Below are positions 1 to 9,007 of a stretch of DNA of 64,000 bases, piece by piece; the stretch's first letter is position 1; each line of letters opens with the position of its first letter. Source of the DNA: Aminobacter aganoensis (GTDB taxonomy: Bacteria > Pseudomonadota > Alphaproteobacteria > Rhizobiales > Rhizobiaceae); NCBI RefSeq assembly GCF_014206975.1, contig NZ_JACHOU010000003.1, forward strand, positions 248,001 through 312,000, in the 5' to 3' direction. The translations under genes were made by a program, and so were the position numbers. A model generated the notes under the pieces. The model was not told where the DNA came from. It worked only from the letters and a program-made list of their open reading frames with translations, and searched no databases.

Positions 1-335
1 TTAGGCATGACGGCGAGCGTCATCGTCGAGCCCCAGGCGCCCATCATAGCGCAGACCTCGTCGCGCATGATCAATTTCTCGGCGACCGCCGCAGCTTCAG
101 TCGGATTGCCCTTGTTGTCCTCGATTATCAGCTCGATCTGCTTGCCGAGAAGGCCGCCCCTGGTGTTGATCTCCTCGACGGCGATGCGTGCGCCGTCGGT
201 GACGTAGTTTCCGGACGCCGCCACTGGTCCGGTCAGCGGCTGGTTGACGCCGATCTTGATCGTGTCGGCGAAGGCCGCCGAGACCGACAAGGCGAGCGCC
301 GCGACTGCGCCCACAATCATACCCTTTGCGTTCAT
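1..335 (-). CDS. ABC transporter substrate-binding protein, branched-chain amino acid type (5' part only)
   Basis: Only the first 111 codons lie in the window; the gene runs off the left edge. Translating the minus strand from the ATG at 335 gives a signal peptide (MNAKGMIVGAVAALALSVSA, cleavage probably after AFA), then DTIKIGVNQPLTGPVAASG. This is the start of a periplasmic binding-protein type 1 (LivJ/extracellular ligand-binding receptor) fold, followed by GARIAVEEINTRGGLLGKQI, another hallmark of the family. A strong GGGAGGA ribosome site lies just upstream. The protein would bind a small solute in the periplasm for an ABC importer encoded further left. It is divergent from the hydantoinase/CoA-transferase genes, so its ligand may be their substrate, but nothing in the sequence names it. 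Confidence 0.85.
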   Translation of the reverse strand, partial: MNAKGMIVGAVAALALSVSAAFADTIKIGVNQPLTGPVAASGNYVTDGARIAVEEINTRGGLLGKQIELIIEDNKGNPTEAAAVAEKLIMRDEVCAMMGAWGSTMTLAVMP

Positions 336-502
336 CAAGTTCCTCCCGTTGAAGATACCGAAGGAGACGTTCCGGAGCACAGAATGACGCGATGCCGCAA
401 CTGCGCTTCCGCCGTTGCGACCGGTCGTTGCCGATGGGTTTTGCTTGCCTGTGGTTCTCCAGAACGGCTCTGTCGTCAGCCGATGCTGCAGAAGTAATTA
501 AG

Positions 503-651
503 TGCTTACTAAGGTGCGCTGTCAAGCGGCGCGCGCCGGCGACGATTTATTTCGCCTGCCGAAAATTGCCGGCCCTGTCGGCGGGGAGAAGTCGCACAAA
601 ATGACGGTCAAGGGCATTGACAGCCGCCGTTGTAAAAGAATACTTACTTAG
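503..651. promoter_or_regulatory. Divergent promoter region with two copies of an 11-bp element
   Basis: The 344-base gap between the binding-protein gene and hydantoinase B holds no gene I can support. Two similar 11-mers lie in the same orientation: TGCTTACTAAG at 503-513 and TACTTACTTAG at 641-651, matching at 9 of 11 positions. The second lies about 30 bases before the preferred hydB start and the first about 170 bases before the divergent gene. They could be sites for a shared regulator. This rests on similarity alone. Confidence 0.3.
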
Positions 652-679
652 CATCGATCACATGCGGAGGAACACCGGG

Positions 680-2461
680 ATGGCGGCAACAGCCATGGTT
701 CGGGCCGAGGACAGCGGCTTTATCGAGTTCGAGTTGTTCAAGAACGAGCTCTTCTCGATCGCGGACGAGATGGCCGTCACCATCTGCCGCACGACATATT
801 CAGGCGTCTTGCGCGACAACATGGATTTTTCCACCGGCATCGCCGATGCCGAGGGTCGCCTGGTGGCGCAGGGCTTAACCTTGCCGGTGCATCTGGGTTC
901 TATCCGCACGGCGCTGCAGGCGGTGATGAAGAAGTTCGCCGGAAGCATCGAAGAAGGCGACGTGTTCGTCCTCAACGACCCGTTTGAAGGCGGCATGCAC
1001 CTGCCCGATATCTTTATTCTGAAGCCAGTGTTCGCGGCCGGAAAGCTGATCGCCTTCGCTGCGACCACTGCCCACCACGTTGATGTCGGGGGCCATGTGC
1101 CCGGCTCCAATTCGGTCAACTCGACCGAGATTTTCCAGGAAGGGCTGCGCATTCCGCCGCTCAAGCTGGTGGCTGCCGGCCAGCATGACGAGGCGCTGTG
1201 GACGTTGATCCGCAGCAATGTCCGGCTGCCCGTCCAGCTCTGCGGCGACCTGCGCGCGCAACTCGCCGCTTGCGAGATCGCGCAACGCAAGATCCTGGCG
1301 TTGGTCAACCGCTACGGCATCGATGCCTCGACCGTTCATATGCGCGAGATCATCGACTATACCGAACGCCTTGCGAGGGCGGCGGTGAAGGAACTGCCGG
1401 ACGGGGAGTTCTCGTTCGAGGACTGGATCGACGACGACGGCATGGACATCGGTCAGCCGATCCGGCTGTTCGTGACGGTGCGCAAGCAGGGCGAAGCGGT
1501 CGAATTCGACTGGACCGGCAGCGCCCCGCAGGTGAAGGGCGCCATCAACTGCACGCTCTCGGTGACCGAGGCCGCTTCCTACACCGCACTGCGCTCGATC
1601 CTGCCGGGCGGAATCCCCAACAATGACGGCATATTCCGCATCATCAAGACAGTCGCGCCGGAAGGCACGATCGCCAACGTCGCCATGCCCGGCGCCTGTG
1701 CCGCCCGTGCGCTGACGGGCTTCCGCATGGTCGACTGCGCCTTCGGCGCGCTGGCGCGCATGGTGCCCGATCGGGTGTTCGCCGCTTCCGACGGCGGCAA
1801 TGTCGGCGTCACCATCGCGGGCTTCGCGCCATCGGGAGAACGTTTCGTCTATGTCGATTTTTCCTGCGGAACCTGGGGCGGCCGTCCCTGGGCCGACGGT
1901 ATCGACGGCATTTCCAACATCTTCGTCAACATGGCCTCGCAGTCAGTGGAGCAGATCGAATCCGAGCATCCGGTCGAGATTCTCGCCTACGAATTCGCGC
2001 AGGACCGTTGCGGCGCCGGAAAATTCCGCGGCGGCGCGCCGTTCTACCGCGACTACCGCATCAAGGTTCCCAACGCGACGCTGCAGATCCGCGCGGACCG
2101 GCAGACCACCCGCGCCTACGGTCTCTATGGCGGCAAGGCCGGCAAGCCTGGCTCGGTCAGCCTGAACCCGGGCAAGGGAAATGAGACGATAGGCTCCAAG
2201 GTCACCATCGGCGTCAACGAAGGCGACGAGTTCCGCTACGTCCTGCCGGGTGGCGGCGGCTGGGGCGACCCGCTTGACCGCGAACCGGCGGCGGTGCTGC
2301 GCGACGTCCGCAACGAAATCATCAGCCCGGCCGCGGCCCGCGAGGAATACGGCCTGGTCTTCGATGAGCAGGCCCTGGTGATCGACCACCACGCCACGGC
2401 CACGCTGCGCGGAAACCTCCGCAATGGCGGCGCAACCGAATTCGTCAACTGGGGCGACTGA
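680..2461 (+). CDS. Hydantoinase B / 5-oxoprolinase family protein (HyuB-like)
   Basis: This 593-residue protein belongs to the HyuB/oxoprolinase B family, which works with HyuA in ATP-dependent opening of lactam or hydantoin rings and also occurs in acetone and acetophenone carboxylases. Family features include an N-terminal FSIADEMAVTICRTTYS stretch, the GDVFVLNDPFEGGMHLPDI segment and a C-terminal LPGGGGWGDPLDR motif. The start at 680 is chosen because GGAGG lies nine bases upstream; a TTG at 617 in the same frame would add 21 residues but has no comparable ribosome site. It is followed 42 bases later by the A subunit and then by a CoA-transferase pair, which suggests ring opening followed by CoA activation of the product. 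The substrate is unknown. Confidence 0.9.
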   Translation: MAATAMVRAEDSGFIEFELFKNELFSIADEMAVTICRTTYSGVLRDNMDFSTGIADAEGRLVAQGLTLPVHLGSIRTALQAVMKKFAGSIEEGDVFVLNDPFEGGMHLPDIFILKPVFAAGKLIAFAATTAHHVDVGGHVPGSNSVNSTEIFQEGLRIPPLKLVAAGQHDEALWTLIRSNVRLPVQLCGDLRAQLAACEIAQRKILALVNRYGIDASTVHMREIIDYTERLARAAVKELPDGEFSFEDWIDDDGMDIGQPIRLFVTVRKQGEAVEFDWTGSAPQVKGAINCTLSVTEAASYTALRSILPGGIPNNDGIFRIIKTVAPEGTIANVAMPGACAARALTGFRMVDCAFGALARMVPDRVFAASDGGNVGVTIAGFAPSGERFVYVDFSCGTWGGRPWADGIDGISNIFVNMASQSVEQIESEHPVEILAYEFAQDRCGAGKFRGGAPFYRDYRIKVPNATLQIRADRQTTRAYGLYGGKAGKPGSVSLNPGKGNETIGSKVTIGVNEGDEFRYVLPGGGGWGDPLDREPAAVLRDVRNEIISPAAAREEYGLVFDEQALVIDHHATATLRGNLRNGGATEFVNWGD

Positions 2462-2503
2462 GCCCAGTCCCGTACGCAGCCGAATACAGGAAAGACCACA
2501 GAC

Positions 2504-4612
2504 ATGTTGGACAGGACCAAGGCGGCTGGATGCCGCGTCGGCATCGACATCGGCGGCACGTTTACCGACCTGGTCGTCGTCAATGCCAAGGGCGAGACGT
2601 TTACCCGGAAGGTTTCCTCCACTGCGGACGACTATGCCCGCGCCATCATCGAGGGGCTAGCGGGCGTCCTCGAGCCCGCCGGGCTCGGTCTGGACGAGAT
2701 CACCGAGTTCCTGCACGGCACGACCGTGGGGTCCAACACCATTCTCGAGTTGAAAGGCGCCCGCATCGGGCTCATCGCGACCAAAGGTTTTCGCGACGTT
2801 CTCGAGATACGCAATCTGCGCATGCCCAAGCTCTACGATCTGCACTGGGACAAGCCGGTGCCGCTCGTCGAACGCTACCTGCGCCTCGTGGTCGATGAAC
2901 GCGTCGATGCCGCCGGGACGGTGACCAAACCGCTCGCGCGGGCCGAGGTCGAGGCGGCCGTGCGGCGGTTACTGGGCGAGGGGGTGGAGGGGATCGCGGT
3001 TTGCCTGCTCAACTCTTACGCCAACCCCGCGCATGAGCAGTTGATCGCAGAGGTGATCCGCGAGCTCGCACCGGACCTGCCTATGAGCATCAGTTCGGAA
3101 GTGCTGCCGCAGATCAAGGAATATGAGCGGACCTCGACTACCGTGGTCAACGCCTACATCATGCCGATCGTCGCCTCATACCTGAAGAACCTCGGTGACA
3201 GCCTTCATCGGCAGGGCATGAAGGCGCCGATCCTGCTGATGCAGTCGAATGGCGGCCTGACAACCGCCAAGGATGCCAGCGAGAAACCCGTCAATATCGT
3301 GGAATCGGGTCCGGCGGCCGGCGTGGTTGGCGCGGTGCGCCACGCGATGGAAAGCGGCCACAACAACATCATCTCCTTCGACATGGGCGGCACCACGGCC
3401 AAGGCCTCGGTCGCGGAGGAAGGCAAGTTTGTGCTGTCGCAGCAATATTCCGTCGGCGGCGGTATCATGATCTCGTCACGGCTCCTGACCGGCGGCGGCT
3501 ATCTGCTCGCGGTGCCAGCGATCGATGTCGCCGAGGTCGGCGCCGGCGGCGGTTCGATCGTCTGGATCGATGCCGGCGGCTCCATGCAGATCGGCCCGGA
3601 AAGCGCCGGCGCCAATCCCGGGCCGCTCTGCTATGACAAGGGCGGCGAGCGGCCGACGGTGACAGACGCCAACGTGCTTCTTGGCTACATCAACCCGCAT
3701 TATCTCGTCGGTGGCGAGCTAAAACTCAACGCCGAGCGCAGCCGTCGGTATTACGAAGAGCTGCTGGCAAAGCCGCTGGGAGTCGACGTCACCACGGCTG
3801 CCTGGGGCGCCCGCCAGATCGCCATCTCAAACATGATCCGCGCCATCAAGGCGGTGTCGTCCGAACGTGGTCGGGACCCCCGCGGCTTCACGCTGTTCGC
3901 GCTCGGCGGCAATGGCGCGCTGTTTGCCGCGGGCATGGCGCAGGAACTCGGTATCAAGACGATTCTGGTGCCGCCTTCGGCCGGTCTGTTTTCCGCTTAT
4001 GGCCTGCTCTACGCCGATGTCGAGCACTATTACACCGAAACGATGCGGGAACTGCTGCGCGACGTCGATCCCTACGCATGGACGACGGCCTGGAATGTGT
4101 TGGAGGACAAGGCCGTCGCGCAACTGCGTGCCGACGGTTTCACCAGGGATGAGATGACGATCGGGTATTTCGCAGCGATGCGGTACAAGGGACAGACCTT
4201 CGAAATCAGCGTCCCCATTCCGCACGGGCCGCTGACCGCAGAGCGGATTCGAGAGATCGAGGAAGCGTTCGGCAGCGAACACGAGCGCACCTACGGCCAT
4301 CGTGCCTCGTTCGACGAGCCTGTGCAACTGATCAGCATCCAGGTGGCCGGCCTTGCGGCGCATCGCAACACGCAGAAGCCGGGACGGCCGCAGCGGCACG
4401 CGGGCGACCTGAAGTCCGAGCAAAAGCCTCGCCAAGCCTATTTTGGCCGTGAGCACGGCTGGCTAGAAACGGCGGTCATTCCCCGCGCAGCATTGAGCGA
4501 ACCGCGGCGGGGCCCCTGCATCGTGGAGGAATATGACACCACCTGCGTCGTGCCGCCGGGCGCCACGGCGCGGCTCGACGCTCTGAACAACATCATCATC
4601 ACGCTCTACTGA
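2504..4612 (+). CDS. Hydantoinase A / oxoprolinase family protein (HyuA-like)
   Basis: The 702-residue product is a full-length HyuA-type ATPase subunit. The N-terminal half opens with the actin-like phosphate-binding signature GIDIGGTFTDLVVVN, followed by the FLHGTTVGSNTILE segment. The second nucleotide-binding motif, IISFDMGGTTAKAS, lies near residue 290. The ALGGNGALFAAGMAQELG stretch near residue 465 and the C-terminal region are typical of the family. It probably forms a heteromeric complex with the preceding HyuB-like protein and hydrolyses ATP to open a cyclic amide. Close relatives include N-methylhydantoinase, 5-oxoprolinase, caprolactamase and acetone carboxylase subunits, and sequence reading cannot separate these. 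An AGGAAAG ribosome site precedes the ATG. Confidence 0.9.
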   Translation: MLDRTKAAGCRVGIDIGGTFTDLVVVNAKGETFTRKVSSTADDYARAIIEGLAGVLEPAGLGLDEITEFLHGTTVGSNTILELKGARIGLIATKGFRDVLEIRNLRMPKLYDLHWDKPVPLVERYLRLVVDERVDAAGTVTKPLARAEVEAAVRRLLGEGVEGIAVCLLNSYANPAHEQLIAEVIRELAPDLPMSISSEVLPQIKEYERTSTTVVNAYIMPIVASYLKNLGDSLHRQGMKAPILLMQSNGGLTTAKDASEKPVNIVESGPAAGVVGAVRHAMESGHNNIISFDMGGTTAKASVAEEGKFVLSQQYSVGGGIMISSRLLTGGGYLLAVPAIDVAEVGAGGGSIVWIDAGGSMQIGPESAGANPGPLCYDKGGERPTVTDANVLLGYINPHYLVGGELKLNAERSRRYYEELLAKPLGVDVTTAAWGARQIAISNMIRAIKAVSSERGRDPRGFTLFALGGNGALFAAGMAQELGIKTILVPPSAGLFSAYGLLYADVEHYYTETMRELLRDVDPYAWTTAWNVLEDKAVAQLRADGFTRDEMTIGYFAAMRYKGQTFEISVPIPHGPLTAERIREIEEAFGSEHERTYGHRASFDEPVQLISIQVAGLAAHRNTQKPGRPQRHAGDLKSEQKPRQAYFGREHGWLETAVIPRAALSEPRRGPCIVEEYDTTCVVPPGATARLDALNNIIITLY

Positions 4613-4639
4613 GCGCCTGACTTTTCCAGCGAGGTCACG

Positions 4640-5587
4640 ATGACAGCACACCAACAAAGCGCGCCCGACACGCCGGCCTATCTCGCGCTGCGCAAGCGCC
4701 TGGCGTCCCGCAACCGGGGCCTGCGCGACAAGACCACGTCTCTGTCGGAAGCAATCGCCACCATTCGGGACGGCGACCATGTCGCGATTGGCGGCAACAC
4801 CTTTTCTCGTACGCCCTTCGCGGCGGTGTGGGAGATCGTGCGCCAGAAGAAGAAGCACCTCACCGTCTCGCGCTCGATCACCTCGACCGAGGGCGATTTC
4901 CTGCTCGCCGGCGATTGCGTCGACAAATACATGACGAGCTGGTTCAGCCAGGGCATCGTCTGGGGCCTGTCGCGGGTGATGCGCGACTATGTCGAGAACG
5001 GCAAGGTCACTTACGAGGAATGGAGCCACATGAGCCTGGGCATGATGTATCGGGCCGCCGCCATGGGCATTCCGTTCATGCCGACGCGGGTGATGATGGG
5101 CTCCACCATGCCCGACGCGCTGGTGACGAAGCTCGAGACCATGAGCTGCCCCTACACGGGCGATCCGCTCCTGCTTTTGCCGGCGCTTTATCCGAATGTG
5201 GCGCTGATCCACGTCCAGCGGGCCGACAAATTTGGCAACGCCCAGTATGATGGCCTGCCGTTCATGGACGCCGACATTGCCATGGCCGCCGACCGGGTGA
5301 TCCTGACCACCGAGAAGATCATCGACAACGACGAGATCCGGCAGGCGCCTGACCACACCAAAATCCCGTTCATGGCCGTGGACGCCGTCGTCGAGGTGCC
5401 GTATGGCGCCGCGCCGCACGAATGCGCCGGCTGCTACGATCCTTTCTACAAGCGCATGGACGACTACGCCGATTTCACCCGCAGGAACGGCCTGGCAGGG
5501 GCGCTCGACTATATGCGCGAGCACATCTTCGAGCCGCGCGACTGGAACGCCTTCCTGGCGAAAATCGGTGTCGAGGCGAGAGGCTGA
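4640..5587 (+). CDS. CoA-transferase subunit A (glutaconate CoA-transferase type)
   Basis: The 315-residue protein resembles the alpha subunit of glutaconate-type (family I) CoA-transferases. Family features are the early LSEAIATIRDGDHVAIGGNT segment with its glycine loop, and IHVQRADKFGNAQYDGLPFMDAD in the second half. It starts 27 bases after the HyuA gene and is followed 11 bases later by its partner subunit, so all four genes form one operon. Together the two subunits would move CoA from a donor thioester to the carboxylate made by the upstream enzymes. Family-I enzymes keep the catalytic glutamate on the beta subunit, so none is expected here. Confidence 0.85.
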   Translation: MTAHQQSAPDTPAYLALRKRLASRNRGLRDKTTSLSEAIATIRDGDHVAIGGNTFSRTPFAAVWEIVRQKKKHLTVSRSITSTEGDFLLAGDCVDKYMTSWFSQGIVWGLSRVMRDYVENGKVTYEEWSHMSLGMMYRAAAMGIPFMPTRVMMGSTMPDALVTKLETMSCPYTGDPLLLLPALYPNVALIHVQRADKFGNAQYDGLPFMDADIAMAADRVILTTEKIIDNDEIRQAPDHTKIPFMAVDAVVEVPYGAAPHECAGCYDPFYKRMDDYADFTRRNGLAGALDYMREHIFEPRDWNAFLAKIGVEARG

Positions 5588-5598
5588 GGAGAAGCGAG

Positions 5599-6378
5599 AT
5601 GGGCAAGCACCAGGCGACCGATGCCTACACGACCTCCGAACTCTTGTCGGTGATGTGCTCGCGCGTCATGCGCGACGGGTTGATCATTTTTGCCGGCGTC
5701 GGCGTGCCGCTACTTGGCGCGACGCTGGCCCAGCGGCTGAACGCGCCCAGCCTGACTATCTTGTTCGAGGGCGGCATCATTGGGCCGTTCATCCAACCCG
5801 GCCGGCTACCCCCGTCGACCAACGAGATGCGCACCGCCGAGAAAGCCAACATGCTGCTCAGCCCGACCGACGTGCTGGCGCTGCTGCAGCGCGGCTATGT
5901 CGACATAGGCTTCATCGGCGGCGCCCAGATCGACCAGTATGGCAATGTCAACAGCTCCTATCTTGGCGACCACCGGCAACCGTCGACGCGGCTGCCAGGC
6001 TCGGGCGGCGGCAACGACATAGCGAGCCTCGCCGAAACCATCGTCATCATGCCGCACGAGAAGAAACGCTTCGTCGAGACCGTCGACTTCATCACCAGCC
6101 CCGGCTATGTCGCCGGTGGACAGTCGCGCGCCAAATGCGGCTTGATCGCCGGCGGCGTGCTAAAAGTCATTACCAACCTCTGCGTGTTCGATTGCCATCC
6201 GCAGACGCGACGACTGTCGGTGAGCGCGCTGCACCCGGGCGTGAAGATCGATGCGGTCCTCGACAACATGGGTTTCCGGCCAGACATCCCGGACAACATC
6301 GTGGTGAGTGAGCCGCCGTCGCTCGAGGAGCTGAGCATTTTGCGAGGGATCGACCCGACACGAATGTACCTGAAGTAG
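5599..6378 (+). CDS. CoA-transferase subunit B (glutaconate CoA-transferase type)
   Basis: The 259-residue protein is the partner beta subunit of a family-I CoA-transferase. The start at 5599 is used because GAGGAGAAG lies a few bases upstream and the upstream gene stops at 5587; an open frame extends further left but overlaps that gene. The N-terminal SELLSVMCSRVMRDG and GVGVPLLGATLAQ segments and the LTILFEGGIIGP motif fit the family; the Glu in FEGG is the likely thioester-forming residue by analogy with glutaconate CoA-transferase. GFIGGAQIDQYGNVNSSYLG is also typical. It is the last gene of the hydantoinase/CoA-transferase operon. Confidence 0.85.
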   Translation: MGKHQATDAYTTSELLSVMCSRVMRDGLIIFAGVGVPLLGATLAQRLNAPSLTILFEGGIIGPFIQPGRLPPSTNEMRTAEKANMLLSPTDVLALLQRGYVDIGFIGGAQIDQYGNVNSSYLGDHRQPSTRLPGSGGGNDIASLAETIVIMPHEKKRFVETVDFITSPGYVAGGQSRAKCGLIAGGVLKVITNLCVFDCHPQTRRLSVSALHPGVKIDAVLDNMGFRPDIPDNIVVSEPPSLEELSILRGIDPTRMYLK

Positions 6379-6704
6379 GTTCTGGCCCGCCAAGGGAGCG
6401 GCGAGAAAGCCTCCAAAGGTTTTCGGAGTGGGGCGCTGCTCTTCCTGGGTTGCCCGGGCTGACGTCAGATGGCCTTTGTCGATCGCTAAGGGGGCCCGTC
6501 ACTCGGCCAATCGCCGCCAAGTCGCGAAAAAATTGTGCTGGCTCTCCGGCTTTGGTTTGCCCAGCGGCGGCGGCATGTCACAACGTTTGGGGAAACTCCT
6601 CCAGCGCCTGGAAGGCAAGTCCCTGCACGACGCCTCGTGCGCTGCATGCGGCTGCGAGTTTACCACATGCTTCGATCGAACTTAGCTGCATTGTCGCTCT
6701 GACA
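6379..6704. other. Intergenic region between convergent genes, no gene seen
   Basis: This 326-base stretch separates the 3' ends of the CoA-transferase operon and the convergent LysR gene. Open frames here are short, without ribosome sites or recognisable domains. A weak CTCC/GGAG stem near 6410-6430 could end transcription but lacks a T tract. Confidence 0.4.
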
Positions 6705-7700
6705 TCAAGCAACCGTAATCGCGTCCACCATCCATGGTGCTACCGCTACAAGCGGCGGCATGTAGCTCTTCTGCACAGCGCGACGACAGATTGTCGAAAG
6801 TTGCTTTGCGAAGCTGCCCATCTCGCCTTGCCTGACAACAAGATAAATGTGTCGCGAGAACCCCGCTCCAGGGAGTTGGAGCACCTGGATTGCGGGTGCC
6901 AGCGAAATGCACTTCCTGACGCACACAGGTGTCAGGATCGACCACCCTACGCCTGAGGCAACAAGACTGACGATCGATTCAATCGTGTCGCAAGAGAACG
7001 CCTGGGGCACGTCCAGTCTCATCCTGCGAAAATGTTGCTCGACCCGTTGGGCGATTCCGGTGGTGCTGCCTGAGCGGATCATAGGAAAACGGGTGGCGAA
7101 GCTGCGGAACTCGCTTTCATCCCCAAAAGGCGGCTCCCCGCGAGACACAAGCACCACGAACTGCTCCTGAAACAGCTCAAACCGTTCGAAACCGTCGACA
7201 TCGTCGAATGGATCGGCCGAGATCACCGCATCGAGTTCACGCTTGAGCAGCCGCTGGCGCAGCGGTTCCATGAATCCTGTCGCAACCGAGATCGAGCCGA
7301 CACGGTCGCGAAGCGCTTTTATCAGTATTGGAACCAGCGGATCGGACAGCGAGTCGATCAGGCCCAGGCGCAGCTGCGGGATCATCCGGACGTCTGCGCT
7401 CTGCAACTGCGCGCGGACCGCAGACGCTTCGGCAATCAGCCGCTCGGCAACATTGACCAGCTTTTGTCCGGCCAGAGTTGCCTTGAGCGGTCGCGATCCA
7501 CGCTCGATCAGCGAAACACCGAGACGTCGCTCCAGGTTCAATATCTGCCGCGAGACTGCCGATTGTGTCAGGTCGGCCTGGGCCGCAGCGGCAGTCATGC
7601 TGCCTGTCCTGCAAACAGTGGTGAAAATCTCCAGAGACTGAAGGTCAAAGCCCAACCGGCTAACCACCATCTGGTTGTGCGCAGTCGAGTTCGTCACCAT
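6705..7700 (-). CDS. LysR-family transcriptional regulator
   Basis: The 331-residue protein has the classic LysR architecture. The N-terminal winged helix-turn-helix runs from about residue 17 to 76 (FTTVCRTGSMTAAAAQADLT, then QSAVSRQILNLERRLG and the LIERGSRPLKATLAG wing). A linker helix and a periplasmic-binding-like effector domain follow. It is divergent from the amino-acid transporter/asparaginase operon beginning at 7988, with a perfect dyad at 7770-7785 between them, so it is very likely that operon's regulator and probably autoregulated. The start is uncertain: no strong ribosome site precedes the ATG at 7700, and a second ATG lies ten codons in. Confidence 0.9.
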   Translation of the reverse strand: MVTNSTAHNQMVVSRLGFDLQSLEIFTTVCRTGSMTAAAAQADLTQSAVSRQILNLERRLGVSLIERGSRPLKATLAGQKLVNVAERLIAEASAVRAQLQSADVRMIPQLRLGLIDSLSDPLVPILIKALRDRVGSISVATGFMEPLRQRLLKRELDAVISADPFDDVDGFERFELFQEQFVVLVSRGEPPFGDESEFRSFATRFPMIRSGSTTGIAQRVEQHFRRMRLDVPQAFSCDTIESIVSLVASGVGWSILTPVCVRKCISLAPAIQVLQLPGAGFSRHIYLVVRQGEMGSFAKQLSTICRRAVQKSYMPPLVAVAPWMVDAITVA

Positions 7701-7769
7701 TGCACGCCACTACTATGAGTATGGATCATGTTAGTCAGAAATGTCGGTAATCGTCAACCTCCGCCCCAA

Positions 7770-7785
7770 TGCGAAACATTTCGCA
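7770..7785. promoter_or_regulatory. Perfect dyad, candidate LysR operator
   Basis: TGCGAAACATTTCGCA is a perfect inverted repeat with 7-base arms around CA. It lies in the divergent intergenic region, 70 bases from the LysR start and about 200 bases before the transporter operon. LysR regulators bind such interrupted dyads near their own genes, so this is the best operator candidate here. Confidence 0.55.
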
Positions 7786-7987
7786 GCAGCCTATGCGATG
7801 GGTGAGAGTAATAGACTGTAATTGCAGTGTAATTTTTTGCACTCACAAATGCCGACACGGCGTCCATCCAACGCCGGCGCGGGGACGATGGCGGTTTCCA
7901 GGAGATGCGGTGGAGTCATTATGTTTGCGCCCAACACCCGTCTCTAATATTCCAACGCCCATCGGTTTTTTTGGAGGAATGAACCAA

Positions 7988-8830
7988 ATGCTTACCAGAC
8001 GCATGTTCGGAATTGCAGCGCTTGGCCTGGCCTGCGCAGTTTCTTATGCCGCACCCAGCTTGGCCGAGACCACGCTTGAGAAGATCCAGCGGACGAAGAA
8101 GGTTACCGTTGGAACCGAGGCTGCCTATCCGCCTTTCGAATTCGTCAAAGACGGCCAGATCGTCGGCTTCGGCAAAGATCTGCTGGATGAGATAGCCAAG
8201 CAATGGGGCGTTGAGGTCGAGCAGCTCGACCTGCCGTTCCAGGGCATCCTGCCAGGGCTCATTGCCGGCAAGTTCGATTTCGTGGCCACCTCGGTTGGCA
8301 TCAACCCGGAGCGGGCCAAGCGCTACGCCTACACCTTGCCTATTGCCGACAGCACCGCCTATGCCATGAAGAAGATCGGCAATGCCGACATCAAGACGGT
8401 CGAAGACCTGAAGGGCAAGGTCGTGTCGACGCAGCTTGCTTCGGCGGTCGATCCGGTCGCCAAGGCCCTGGATGAGCGCCTGAAGGCCAGCGGTGAAGGC
8501 TTTGCCGACCTCAAGCTGTTTCCAACATTCAATGACTCATTCCTTGCGGTCGCAAATGGCACGTCAGACGCTGCACTTGCCGGCCTGCCGGTCCTGCAGA
8601 ATCTGATGAACGAGCGCCCCGGCGTCTTCGAGCTGGTCGGCAAGGCTGCGGTGGTACCGAGCTACAATGCATGGGTCGTTCGCCCCGAGGACCAGGACCT
8701 GCGCGATGCTGTCAATGCAGCTATCCTCGAACTCAAGAAGAGCGGCAAGTTGGCCGAATTGCAGCAAAAGTGGCTCGGCATGACTTACGATCTGCCTGAG
8801 AAGGGCTACCTGCCAGAGGGCGCTCGCTAA
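7988..8830 (+). CDS. Polar amino-acid ABC transporter substrate-binding protein
   Basis: The 280-residue protein is a family-3 (SBP_bac_3) periplasmic binding protein. After a signal peptide (MLTRRMFGIAALGLACAVSY, cleavage near APSLA) comes TLEKIQRTKKVTVGTEAAYP and PFEFVKDGQIVGFGKDLLDE, the typical ligand-binding entry of this family. The start at 7988 is chosen over the ATG at 7979 because GGAGG (7973-7977) sits ten bases upstream of the former and one base from the latter. It heads an operon with two permeases, two ATPases and enzymes acting on asparagine, aspartate and a guanidino compound. The ligand is therefore probably an acidic amino acid, its amide or a derivative. Confidence 0.9.
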   Translation: MLTRRMFGIAALGLACAVSYAAPSLAETTLEKIQRTKKVTVGTEAAYPPFEFVKDGQIVGFGKDLLDEIAKQWGVEVEQLDLPFQGILPGLIAGKFDFVATSVGINPERAKRYAYTLPIADSTAYAMKKIGNADIKTVEDLKGKVVSTQLASAVDPVAKALDERLKASGEGFADLKLFPTFNDSFLAVANGTSDAALAGLPVLQNLMNERPGVFELVGKAAVVPSYNAWVVRPEDQDLRDAVNAAILELKKSGKLAELQQKWLGMTYDLPEKGYLPEGAR

Positions 8831-9007
8831 ACGCCTCCCTGCTGTCCCGACGCCAAAGGCCCGGGACCGGCATGACCACGAAAATCGGAAACGATCTTCG
8901 AACGGAACCATGCACAAATCCAAGATCCTACAGCGTCCTTGGTGTGCTCAACAGGACGTGGGGCGCTGTAGGCCAGCCATCCACCCCGACGTCGAAGGAA
9001 ACCGACG

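Noticed and set aside
617-679. TTG start for the hydantoinase B gene
   Set aside because: The ATG at 680 has GGAGG at good spacing; the TTG has none.
4463-5524. 353-codon minus-strand frame opposite CoA-transferase subunit A
   Set aside because: His/Arg-rich antisense shadow with no ribosome site or domain.
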